Shown here piece by piece: positions 1 through 13,200 of a stretch of DNA of 64,000 nt. The notes beneath the pieces are model-generated. The model was not told where the DNA came from. It saw only the letters and a program-made list of their open reading frames with translations, and made no database searches. This DNA is from Branchiostoma belcheri. Taxonomy: Eukaryota > Chordata > Leptocardii > Amphioxiformes > Branchiostomatidae. Made by a program: the position numbers and the translations under genes. The stretch spans positions 18,710-82,709 of the forward strand of contig NW_017803894.1 in NCBI RefSeq assembly GCF_001625305.1. The letters run 5' to 3'. Every line of letters begins with the position of its first letter. The stretch's first letter is position 1.

Positions 1-51
1 ATTTTCGGCTATGTCTGACGGAGGCTTAATGAAAAGGTCTGTTTCCCTCAG

Positions 52-3000
52 GAAGCCCGCGATGCACCTTCACTGTTGCTGGTAACAACGGCCATGAGTT
101 CATCATCAATCTGAAGGATGACGTCAGCTCCTGGCAGCCCGGTGACGTCATCGTGCTGGCCAGTACGGATTACGACATGGAGGAGGCGGAGGAGTTCACA
201 CTGCTGCCGTGTCAGGAGTGCTCCGATCGGCAGGTCAAAATTTACGGTAGGGTTCCAGAATTAGCTTAATCTTCAAATTTGGATTAGTTTTCCTTCTATA
301 CCAAATTTCCAACATTCATTACAAGACATGGCGGAGGCACGTTGTCATGAAGGTAGAGTAGCCAAATACCCGCAGGCGTTTTTTCCTTTTTTTGTTGATA
401 AATTTTTTTTGGTGGGGGGGGGGGAGGGGCGTTTCGGAGAGGCCATTTTCAGACAAAAAACATTTTGGGATCTGGAGCCCTGGTAATAAAACCAAATGAC
501 CTGAAATTTGGTATGGGGATACCTTGGACATATGTCTACAAAACCTCATTCAAGCTTTCAACATACACCACTTTAAAATTGTGAAAAATAGGGCTTTTGA
601 CTATTTTCGGACAAAAAATGTACATTTTTTACTCCTGTGCCCTAATAGTAAATCCGAATGACCTGAAGTCGGTATGGCCCGGGGATACCTTAGACACATA
701 AAAATCTGTACATTTTGGGTCCTGGAGAGCTGGACTCAAATCATTTGAAATTTGGTGTGGGTATGCTTTATATATCTACCAACGACAATTAATTGTAATT
801 TTTGGCATACTCTCCCTTAAACTTGTATAATTTGGGACTTTTTGACTGTTTTTAGGTCACAATTTATCATATAGTTGGGGATAACTATCCATGAGTCATC
901 AGTCTGGCATGCAGAGCAAGAACCAATAGGCATGCAGCTTTCCTCTAATCTTCTTGCTGATTGGCTGTTGGACTTTGATTGAGTTAATTCCATGAACAGC
1001 TACATACCATATTAAAAGTAGGTACTGCATTGAAGTGTTTTGGTAGGTATGTCAAACTTTCCTGCTCAAGCATTGGAATGTAGGGCATAAACGATTTTTT
1101 ATCTTGAAAATCAACAGTTTGCATTATGCAAATATAAATAATGTAGGGATAGCTATCCAACTGTTGTATTCGTAGTTATATGTGACTTCATACTATGTTA
1201 TATCGATGTAAAACATTGTTTCCCTTGTATTCTTCTTCTTTTCCTGCCATGTCGTAAAATGTGGTGGAGCCATGCTGAATTTGCTCCAAAGCAAATGTCG
1301 GCCCTTCTAGTATGAAGATGTTTCCGTTACACTTTCCCGGGTATGAGGAGGTCTGTTTCTCCGTTTTCCCGCAGGACAAGTCCGGTACAACCATTTCGGA
1401 GAGGTGACAGACGATGTGGACCTCCGTGGGGAGGTGGGCCTGCTGACCCGAAACGTCAGGTTCCAGGGCAGGATGGAGGACAGCTGCTACGGAGACAACT
1501 TCTGTCAGTTCTTTAACCACGACACGTACGGAGGACATCTCAAGGCGAGTTCCGACCACAGCCCGTCATAGTGTTAGCTCTCCATGCAGTTAAAGTGCTG
1601 AGTTCTGTACTTTTACACATCTCTTAGGGCCTGCATTCCCTTTTTCGTAAGGCGTAATCCGGTCTTTTTAGTCGTCGTAATCCGAAGGCAGCCGCCCCAA
1701 AAAGCAACGTAATTCGTAATAGTACATTAGCCTGAAATTGTAAAGTCGTAATCAGCTCTGAGGCATTAACGTAATTCGTAATAGGCGGGGAAAATTTTGC
1801 GTAATTCGTAATCACTACCCCCCCCCATGCAGGCCCTCATCTCTTATTCATGAAACGCTTTCTTGTTTATCATTATAATGAGAGACATAGATAAATATAG
1901 ATTTGGATAGCTATGTAGATATATTGACTATCTCTGTGCCACATGTAGGTTCTGGCCGGTTTTAAGAACGCGCATCTGTCCGGAGCGGAGTTCACGCGGA
2001 TGGGTCAGCAGCGAAAGGCCGGCAGCTACCCTGTCCACTTCCACATGGCCGGAGACGTGGACGAGGCCGGAGGCTACAGCCGGCCAGCCTATGCCCGGGA
2101 CCTGTCCATCCACCACTGCTTCTCCCGCTGTGTCACTATACACGGCACTCACGGGCTGCTGGTCAGTTTATACTGTTGCCAATATTATTACCTCCGGGAG
2201 AGGAGACATCCTTCCGCGGAAGGGTTTTGCGAGAGATTTAAATTTTCATGTTCGCAGCTGTTTCTCGCGTTTGAGTGGACGGATTTTTTTGGACTCGGTA
2301 TACGTTTTGCTATTGGGCTGTAGATGATGCACGTTCTTTTGTTTTTTATGTGTTTTCGGGCGTGAAAATGGTGCCTTTTGGTGGCCCCAGAACACCCCTT
2401 TGAGCGTGAAAATGGTCGCAACCGTTGACCTTTGGCGTGTTTAAAATATTCTCGGTCTGGTCCACGTATATGACCCCTCGCACAGAGGGGTGTCCGGTCT
2501 CGATAGATTCTTTGTTTGAAACCCTAGTCCTGCGGCGCGCAACAATTGTTAACACAACAAGAAACGCTAAATCTAACACATAAAATTCAACACCATCAAC
2601 TATACATAACAAACAACATATAAAAATATACAATAACAAGCCCGGAGGTATAAAATCTCAGAGTTTACTTGTTTCTTCTATTGGGATTCATTACTACTAG
2701 TATTTGATAGGTTCAAGTGCCTCACGAAGAAATTAAATTTGATTTGAATTTTAACTGTACATTCTATATGATTGTAGAGGTTTGTGTAGAATGTACAGTT
2801 TAAAATTCAAATCAAATTTAATTTCTTGGTGATACACTGGCACTTCAATCAGGCGGGTTAGCGCGATCAAGGCAGACCAGCGTAACTAAGTCATCCGGCA
2901 GCTCGCTGCAAGCATACCAACCGGATCCAGCACGTCTCCCTCGATCTGCATCCGCTGGGGAAGACGGATGCCCAAGTGTGTGGTTCGCAACATGTTATCC

Positions 3001-4235
3001 ACCTTAAACAAATCCACGCGAAGGCTACGGTGTCAACTGTGACCCTCACTCAGGTGTAGGGACTGACTCAGTCATCACATTCGGAAAATCTGTATCTGCA
3101 TATCTGTACATGAATCTGTATCTGTGCATGACTATGTGTCTGTACATAAATCTGTATCCGATTGCAAATAAAGATCACGAGTGATTGCCATAGAAGTTTG
3201 TGATATTCTGCTGCGCCAGATCGGATGTAACACAGTTGTTCCTCTGCCCTTACAGGTCCAGGACACTGTCGGGTACGACACACTCGGACACTGCTACTTT
3301 CTAGAAGACGGAAACGAGCAGCGGAACGTGCTGGACCATAACCTGGGGCTGGTGACGCGGCCCGGCACCTTACTGCCGTCTGACCGGGATGCGGACATGT
3401 GCCGCGGGCTGACCGGCGCCGTGTACGGGGACTACACGCCTAACCCGGGGAAAGAGTGCAAGTAAACTGATTATGAATTTGAATTTCTTAGTTATAGATG
3501 TCAACCTTTGTTCCAACACGAGAAAGGAACTCGCCACAAATTTTCGGGCGATCTCGTCAACCTTCGTCAGATTTGCGATCGATGCTCTCGCTGACTCTAT
3601 GAATTTATGGTAAAATCTTTCCTTGTGCTATAACTATGGATTCTACCAACACAGATGAGATTTCATTCGAATATTTTGAATTCCTATTGTTGCTTGATCG
3701 ACTTGACTGTTGAAGGAAAACCAGTAGATTCTTAAATGTTACACTCCGCTACTGATACAGAAGTATATTGATCGTTTTCATTACTAAGCGATCTATGGAC
3801 AAAAACATTGTGATCATACCTGTGCACCCAAAAGATTCTAAAAGCCTGCCATGACAATTCCACGGTTTTTTTTGCCGGTCCACTCAGAGGCGTGTCGACC
3901 TTCTGGATCGCCCACCCGAACAACGTGCTGACCAACAACTCAGCCGCCGGCTCTGCGGTAAGACACAGCACAAACATCTACAGACGCCCAAACTCACAAA
4001 CCAGCAAAAGAGCTATCTACCATCCAAATTTCGCCACCCTAGCATGTCTAGATAATGAGATATCAAAACCGGAAGTTCAGCTGCAGTACCATAACAAGCC
4101 GCTTGGGGGGTCCAAAATCTAATCATTTCTAGGTCTCATCAAGACCTACCCACCTACCAAGTATCAAGACAATCCATCAAGGCCTTCTCAAGTTAACGTG
4201 TTTACAGACACGCGCGCGCGCGCACACACACACAC

Positions 4236-4276
<41 letters not shown>

Positions 4277-7200
4277 TACCATTAGCATTAGCAGATAGTA
4301 GTAGCTCTTGAGGGCAGCTAGTAGGGTTAATTAGTTAGCCCGCTAGTTTTAAATCAGGTGAGACCAGGATCCAAGGTTGGTACCACACATTGTAGTCAGC
4401 TCAGATTGTATATTACATCTGTACGGTGTAACCCTACCTGAATAATACACTATACTTCCTCAGGAGGTTGGAATCTGGTACATCTTCCATGATTCCCCCA
4501 CCGGACTGTCCGCGGGATCCCTGCCCAACAAACAGGCCGAGAGAACCCCGCTAGGCCGCTTCTACAACAACAGGGTACATTCCAACGCAAAAGTAAGAGC
4601 AACATTTCTGATATTATAGTGTTGACTTGAGTTGAGTTGAGAAATATTACATTAATAACATTTATATAGTCAGTCAGTCTGATAAAGTTACTTTTAATGC
4701 AATGTTATGAATCCACATTTCAGCTAATATAGGCTGAGAGGGATTTTTATAAACGATCGTCATTTTTATTAATATTATCATCATCATCAATGTTTTATTA
4801 TTTTTCGCTACCGCTGATCACAGCGAGGATTCATGATAGACGACCGCGTGAAGACCACACCGGCGTCCGCCCGGGCCCCGCAGGAGTACCTGTCTTTAGG
4901 AGCACCAGGACAAGGGTACGTATCTGTCGATTGTACACTATACAATGATAAGCGCCTATTTCTGTTCACTTTTCCGCTTGTTCAACCGATTTCAATACGA
5001 TAGATCCTATAGATAAATGAAACTACATTCTCAGGGGAGATAACAAATACAGTACTCAAATAGGAAAATACATTAAAGAATCTTAGAGACTACATGTTAG
5101 AGAATAGTTAAACCTTTATTGTTATCATTGATATATATTCTGTATGTAATTTGCCACATACATATATTCTGTACGTATAATGAAGTTATCCATACTTGTA
5201 TTTCACTATGTTAGACATTTAGTTGTAGAAGACCATACAAAAGTCCCTGTACTTTTTTGTTGTGTCAAAAGAATCTATTTTAGTTAAAACTGGTTTGGCT
5301 GTTCAGCGCACATAGTCAAGGCACAGCCCGACTAGCCAGTGGTTACTACATTGCAATAACGTATAATGTAGGGAGCTTAACAGTCTAAAACATTACTATT
5401 GGTTATTTTTTCTATGTAAATAAAATCATTGTACAAAAATGATAAATTAACACTAGAAAGGTAACATTTGCAAAGCAAATGCATAATGTTTACCTTTGCA
5501 CATGGTCTGCTCTGTTAATTCTTACTCAAACACATTCATATATATGGTCAGACAGGAGTCTAAATCCCTCCTGCTACATGTATAAGATTGCTACATTATG
5601 TAACCCATCACCAGTTACCATGGTGACAGACGTCAACAAATCAAGTCATTGGCCAGGTCAGAGGTCACTGTTTGGAGAAGAAGAAGAAGAGGAAACTGAG
5701 CGAAAACAATATGTTTTCCTTCGGTAAACATAACTATGTGAAGTCTAAATAGGAAATGTACGAGTATGGGATGTGCGGTTGAAGCTAACTATTAATGAAG
5801 ATCACCATATGACGTTGAACACAATCATGCATATATCATGGAACTCCGAATTTTCAATATATCTATCATTTCAAAAAGTAGTAAGACCTTTGCACTTACA
5901 ATATGTGTAATTTGAGGAGGGCTTTCACACGAATAGATGTATGCGCAACTTCTGATAATCTAATTGGGCTTAGCAGTAGGAAAGAAGAAGGAATTTGTGT
6001 TATTTTAAGGCTTAAGGCCGCACAACACAGTATTTATGGGCGAAGTAGTCCGGGCACAAAGTAGTGCTGCACAATACTAGAGAAGGGTGCAGAGATTGTT
6101 CTGTGCATGACATCGACATGAAACCTATGGTAAATGTTAGAGGAATACGTCAGTTTTGAGACTGTAAAAGTTGAATTATGGTGCGTGTTCAATCGGCGTA
6201 GATTTGCGCTTGCATACTTGTAGTGCTGTGCGTCGGCTGCAGTTCCATGACCTCCGCAGTGGCGCTAATAAAAGAGGGCGTGACAACAGAACTCGCCGGC
6301 AAACTTAAGCTCATTTTCACAAATTTTGCACACTATACGCTGAAATTAAACATATCAAAATTCTGAACCTTGCTTGTGCACCCTACTATGATATTTAGTG
6401 CGTCGAAGTGAGTCATTTTGGGGACCTTAACTATAGAAATCACCATAGGGCGAAAACCGTCCCACTGTAACACGCGCTGCATGTTTCCTACATGAACCCA
6501 GGTACTTCCCCCATCAGAACGCGGACCTCCGCCAGCCCCGGGAGCCCGCCATGATAGAAGGACTGATCGCCTACAAGAACCTAAACGGTGAATGGTGCAG
6601 GGGCGGGGATATCTGGCACGATAAATGCGCGTAAGTAGTGTACTTGGTAGCCTGGGTGCCAGCCCCATAGCACACTGGACATAAAATATCTTAGTGAGCC
6701 TGGGTCTGGTAGGGTCAGATAGACCTGCCAGTCGATCGCTCAGTATCTGAGCGTAAGGCCCACAGGAAGTAATTTTACACCTCTGCTATGATTGGTTAAA
6801 AACTCCCAGCTGTATCTTTGAATCTTCACCAGCAGATGAGATAAAACTGTAAATAAGATGTATTTTGTCCTGGTGTGTCAGAGGACTGTTACCTAAACAA
6901 ACAGGAAAGCCTGGGCTGTACACTACTTCTACTGTTAAATTAAGTTCTGCTGTTATTTTGGAAAATAAACTCCTGCTGACCAATTGTGGTATCGTGTAAC
7001 AGGCTACCTGTGGTATGAGGGGCCATCAATCACAACTCCTCCTCCCTATGCTGGAGACCTTTTCAGAAGGCTTCCGGCCAGACCCAGGCTCACTAAGATA
7101 CTTTGTGTCCAGTGTGCTATGGGTCTGGAACCCAGGATATGTACTCGGTTGACCGACAATATTATATCTGTATTGCACGACAATTATACATGTACGTGGT

Positions 7201-10200
7201 ACAATGTATAGCAACAACTATTGAATATACTATCATGAAAGTTCATCTGTGTTGGTAGTTACATGTTTAAAGTTAAAACTTTTGGTCCAACACAAAAGTC
7301 ACACGGGTATTCCTCAGTAGACTGACCCAGTGAAGCTTGTCACGTGGCTTCTTTGAATTGTGACGTCAAAACTGGGTCAAAGGTATCTTGCAGACGATGT
7401 CGGCCCCCGTCACGGTTCAATGAAGGGTGATGCGCCCTGATGTATATGGCGACGGGGGCCGACATCGTCAACCGTTTTATGTCTATTGTGTTTATGGCAA
7501 AAAGCGCCCAGACGAACGATATATTCAAAGTATTTCCAAGACACAGGTATTGAATTGTATTCAATACTCAAGTATTGAATTGTAAACTCACGGTAAAATT
7601 ACTAGTCTTACCTTTACAAATGTACATATTTCAGGTATGTGGATAACGGTGTGGGTCTGACAATGGCAAGGTAAGCACGAGGTTTGCCCACTTCTTTAAA
7701 TAGAAGACAAACGATTTTGTCATGTTTCACATAATAAACATAGAATGACCTACTAGAATGTAAGACGTAAAACAACTATTGAAAGACATGATAATCTGTT
7801 GTATAATGAAAAACTTAAACTGTTCTCCAACTCAAAATTTACTCACCAGAAATTTTCGACTTAATCACTCAGTCTTCCTCAGCTATCTGACCCAAATGCT
7901 GTGGTCACGTGATTTTCCCACGTGTGACGTCAGCAAAGGGTCAAAGGTTGTCTGAAGTCGATATCGCCTCCCGTCCCGATTGAGCGATGGTTGTGTGAAA
8001 AAAAATGGTTCTCCGTTCTGTGTTGGTATTTAGTGCATGTGTTATAATGTTTTATTTTGCAAGTTCGGGATTTTTCCCAAAAGACGTCGGTGGGACCCAG
8101 CAGATCTGGAACAGTGTATTTATCGGGGAGAGCGCGAATGTCGGCACGGTGACAGGAGCCAAGGCGTGGGGCATGGGAGGGGTCACGGCTGTGGAGAGGA
8201 GCTTTCCTGACACAACGTAAGGACTTTCAAACTTGTTGTACCCTTGGGAAAGGTACTTAACACGACTTTCCTCACTTCACTCAGGTGAAAATGAGTACCT
8301 AGCTTCGGCTAGGGACGTCCCTCGGATAGGACGTTAAACGGAGGTCCCGTGTTTGGGAGAGCCACACCCCACACACGTTAAAGAACCCACCACACTTATC
8401 AAAAAGAGTAGGGGACGTTCCCGGTGTGAGTGGTTCAAACCTTACAGTCTGGTCTCAGGTTTGACATCTTGAAAAGGTGATAGTCACCTGTTATGTCAAT
8501 CCTTCCACAAATGTGGTAAATCGTCATTAAAACAAAACCTTGACTTTATTCATGTTTGAAGTATTGTTAATCACCAACTCTAACCTCTCCACTGTATTTC
8601 ATTATGTTAATTAAGCTAGCTTTAATTGTTGTGCATATAACTAAGTAGGCCTACGTGTAGATTGTTGTTAAGATTGTTATTGTTATACTGTTATTTAAGC
8701 TGTTTGTTGTTGTATATAAGTGTAGCTTTTAAGTTTGTAATCGATTATATTTCATCTTTTAAATGTAAAGGACTCTAGGAAGACTAGTAAACTTTGTATT
8801 ACTAATGGACATTCCTAATAAACATTAACATAAACATAAACAACGTAAGAACTTTCAAGCTTAGTCTTTATTCATGTTTTGAAGTATTGATAATCACCAA
8901 CTCCCAGTAAAATTTAGACCATCGCACACAGGGGCATGCTCTTTTTTTAACGGAGTGGTTCAATGCAAGGCCTATACGACCACTTTTCGGCATTGAACTA
9001 TGAGAGAAACATGGCAATGTCAAGAGATGGCGGTTAACGTTTGATTTGAAAGCCTGTAGACTGTAGGTCGGTGGAAAACACTTGTCAGGGAGAGAATTCC
9101 AAAGCTTGGCCGTACGGGGAAAGAAACTGTCACTGTAAAAAGATTTCGAACAAGGGATTTGGACAGTGAAGTTGTGTGAGATAGTGGAGAACCTAGTGGA
9201 GCACTTGTTCTTTATGCGTCGGGTGAGGGTCTAGGATGGTTATACCTGTTTTTTTTTATTGCAACATGTAATCACCAGACGTGGTGACGGCACACTCAAG
9301 TTTTATCAACTTGTATTAATTCCGCCACCTACACATTGGACAAATACATACAGGACAATACACATTTTTCACCTGAGCTAAGTGAGGAAAGTCGTGTAAA
9401 GTGCCTTTCCCAAGGGCACAAGATCGGTGGCATGTCAGGACTCGAACCCGGGACCTCTAGGTTCCTGGTCGCACACTCTGCCGCTACGCCACACGACCCC
9501 ACATAATACCTGTTTGTTCCTGTCCGTCATTAGAGTTTTCCCGATGCGAGGCCTCGACTACTACGACGGCCCGAGCATCGCTAGAAGCTGCACGTTTAAG
9601 AAGTACGCCTCGGCACCGGAGTATAACCGCTACAGTAGCGCCATCGGCTGGCGGCTCACGAACGACTGGCACATGACGCCGAAAAACAACGCCACTGGAC
9701 TCAGGTTTGAAGATGTAAGCAAAGTAGACTGTATGGTTATGAAAAACTTAAACTGTTCTCCAACTCAAAATATTGACTCACCAGGAATTTTCGACATGAA
9801 TCACTCAGTCTTCCTCAGCTATCTGACCCAAATGGTGTGGACACGTGATTTTTCCGATGTATAACGTCAGCAAAGGGTCAAAGGTTGTCTGAAGTCGATA
9901 TCGCCCCCCGTCTCGGTTGAGTGATGGTTGAAGTTCCTTGATGTATATGTCCACAGCATTTGGGTCAGATAGCTGAGGAAGACAGTGAGTGAGTCAGTCG
10001 AAAATTCCGTGTGAGTCAAATTTTGAGTTGGAGAACAGTTGAACTTTTTCATAATGTAATTTACCAATTTACCATACAGTCTAGCATGAACTTTCATGCT
10101 AGACTGTATGGTTACTGTTCATTTTTCTTTCCACTTGTTCAACTGATTTCAATACGTTAGATCCTATAGATAAATTCAATTACCTTCTCAGGGGAGATAA

Positions 10201-13200
10201 CCAATACATTACTTAAACAGGAAAATACATCAAAAGACGTTTCAATCTTAGAGACTACATGTTAGAGAATAGTTAAACCTTTATTGTTATCATTGATATA
10301 TATTCTGTATGCAATTTGCCACATACATATATTCTGTACGTAGGATGAAGTAATACACACATGTATTTAACTTTGTTAGATCTTTAGTTGTAGAAGACCA
10401 TACAAAAGTCCCTGTACTTTTTGTTGTGTCAATAAAGAATCTGTGTTACCTCAACTTAGATAACAAAAATGTATGACAATTTATGCAATGGAATTATTAT
10501 AACAGAACTCATAATCGGAGTGATTGTCAGAATGACATCAATCAATTATACAACAAATTATACAACAACATAACGCAGGTAAAATCATGTGAGAGGTCAA
10601 ATGAAAATAAAATATAATAATGGTACATCAAAAGTTGACGGAAAGTTCAATTTTTCACTATATATAATCATAAATTGAATATTGAAACAGGTAGATATTA
10701 CAATGTAGCCCCTGACCAAAGGTTCTGTCCATTTTGTGCAAAGCATATAGAAAATGAATTTCACTTTGTTATGGAATGTACCAAATATGATGTTTTACGT
10801 AACAAGCTATTTACTTTTCTCGAATCAAGTACAACAGATTTCAAGAGTCTCGATGTTGGAGACAGATTTGAATATATCTTTACATGTAATGGTTCCCACA
10901 ACGCAAAAATAGGTAGATATATAAAGGAATGCTTTGTTATTAGAAAAAAATACCGAAACTTGTGATTAGCCCACTCGATTGTAACACTTTATCAAAGACT
11001 TATGCTAGCCCTTCATCATCTAGCCCTTACTGTTTGAATAATTAAGATATGTTAGGTTTTATTCGAAATTAGCTCTTATCCAACATGTGTTTTTTATTGT
11101 TGTTACTCTCTTTATGTAGTTTGCCATACATTGTACCATGTGCAATTGTCGTGCAATAAAGTTCTTCTGTATATACATACATACAGGTGCAAACACGCGT
11201 CTTCACCACCGGAGAGAACATCCCCTACATGTCTAACGACAGGGACGGAGACAAGAACCAGATCTTCCACGACTTGGACGGGAGCGTCACGGGTTACCCT
11301 GACACGTACGTGGCGGGGCAGGAGAACTACCTGGTGAAGAACCCGGGGTGTGTGGACAAGCCAGAGTGGCGGGCCAGTATCTGCAGCGGACAGTTTGCAC
11401 AGGTGTGGCTAGAACCTTCCATGCCTCATCTCCAATCAGACTTTTACCTCCATGTAAAATGGAGGTATTGTTTTCGGCGTGTCTGCCTCTGTGTGAATGA
11501 ATGAATGGATGAATGAATGAATGAATGAATGAATGAATGAATGAATGAATGAATGAATGAATGAATGAATGAATGAATGAATGATACTTTATTTCCGTGT
11601 CGTGCGCTATCCCGCGCCCAGCCCGTGTGGGCTTATACGACACCGATTCAATAAATTATACATAAACTAGAGTTCCACGATCTCATACCTTCGCCAAATG
11701 ATGTTAGCTTTTATGAATAAGAACTTATATACAATGTATTAATCCCCCTGATTATGCAAATAGGATCCGCAATTGCATGAATTATATCTGTTGATCATAA
11801 TCTCCACCAACAGTCTTATTTTAACAAAGAATGCCATTATAGCATTTCCTCATATATTATGCAAATGAGGTCCTTATTTGAATAAGTTATGTTAAATTAT
11901 GTTTACATTCACTAAACTTCAAACACCCCAAGTATAAAATTCCAGGCAGTTACCACTATGCAATTATAACATTTTCTCATTAATTATGCAAATTAAGTCT
12001 TCATTTGCATAATCGATATCTGCCTGTGTTTCTCTCGTTGTTAATAACATATGTCACAAGCTTGAACTTCCTATCATGGAATGCAGTTAATAGAATTTCC
12101 TCATTAATTATGCAAATTACATCCATATTTGCATAATTGTAATATCATTATGTCAAGCATTACTCAAGCTACCTACATACCAAAAATCATGATGATCCAT
12201 CAAGCGGTTCTTGAGTTATCCTCCTTTAAACATTTGTCCTTTAACCCCCCTGCAGTTCTAGAGCAAGCAACTAGGGGGCCCAAACTCACGCCACTTCTTT
12301 CCCAGCACAAGACCTACCTGCCATCAAAATTTCGTCACCCTAGCATGTCTGGATCATGAGATATCAAAACCGGAAGTTCAGCTGCAGTACCATGACAAGC
12401 CGCCAGGGGGCCCAAAATCTAATCAGTTCGAGCTCTCATCAAGACCTACCCATCTACCAAATATCAAGATAATCCATCTAAGCTTTCTCGAGTTATGCTG
12501 TTGACAGACAGACAGACAGACACACACACACACACACGGCCAGGAAAACATAACCTTCTCCAATTCTTGGCGAAGGTAACAAAAGCCGATCAAAGGTACA
12601 GATAACAGAATCCAAACAAAATATGAACACAAATAAAGGTAGGCTATGTACAATAATAGTGAACAAATAAGTGAACTCATAGCAGATCGTAAATACAAAT
12701 AAACAAATCTGTACATAATGAACCAAGAGTTCACAAAATAAATACAAGTACATATAAGATAAATCAAATATAATAAGAGAAAACAAACGTGCAGAAGTAA
12801 CAAAAAGTGACAACTGTTGATGTGTTATGAATACAGGTGTTTTCTTCTTTTCCCCCACGCTCGATAAATGAAAGTTGCTAGGTCAGATACACTCTCGTTA
12901 AAGAGCCACTTAATTCTATTTTCATCTCTTTCCCATATGATTTCAGGTGGTTTTGTATAAAATTTACGAAACATATTGACGGGAGCGTGATACACATATA
13001 GTGTGTGTGTGTCTGTCTCTGTGTGTCTCTGTGTGTGTCTGTGTGTGTGTGTGTGTGTGTGTGTCTGTGTGTCTGTCTGTCTGTGTGTGTGTGTGTGTGT
13101 GTGTCTGTTTGTGTTTCCGCACATTTGCAGCCAGCATAACTTTTCAACCTTTGGATGGATTGTAATGATATTTGGTATGTGGGTAGGTTTTGGGTAGGTA

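Noticed and set aside
8082-8216. Acceptor CCCAAAAG at 8083 for a CEMIP exon
   Set aside because: Wrong phase. The acceptor TTTTGCAAG before 8064 gives SSGFFPKDVGGTQQIW, matching human ASGGTFPYDDGSKQEI.
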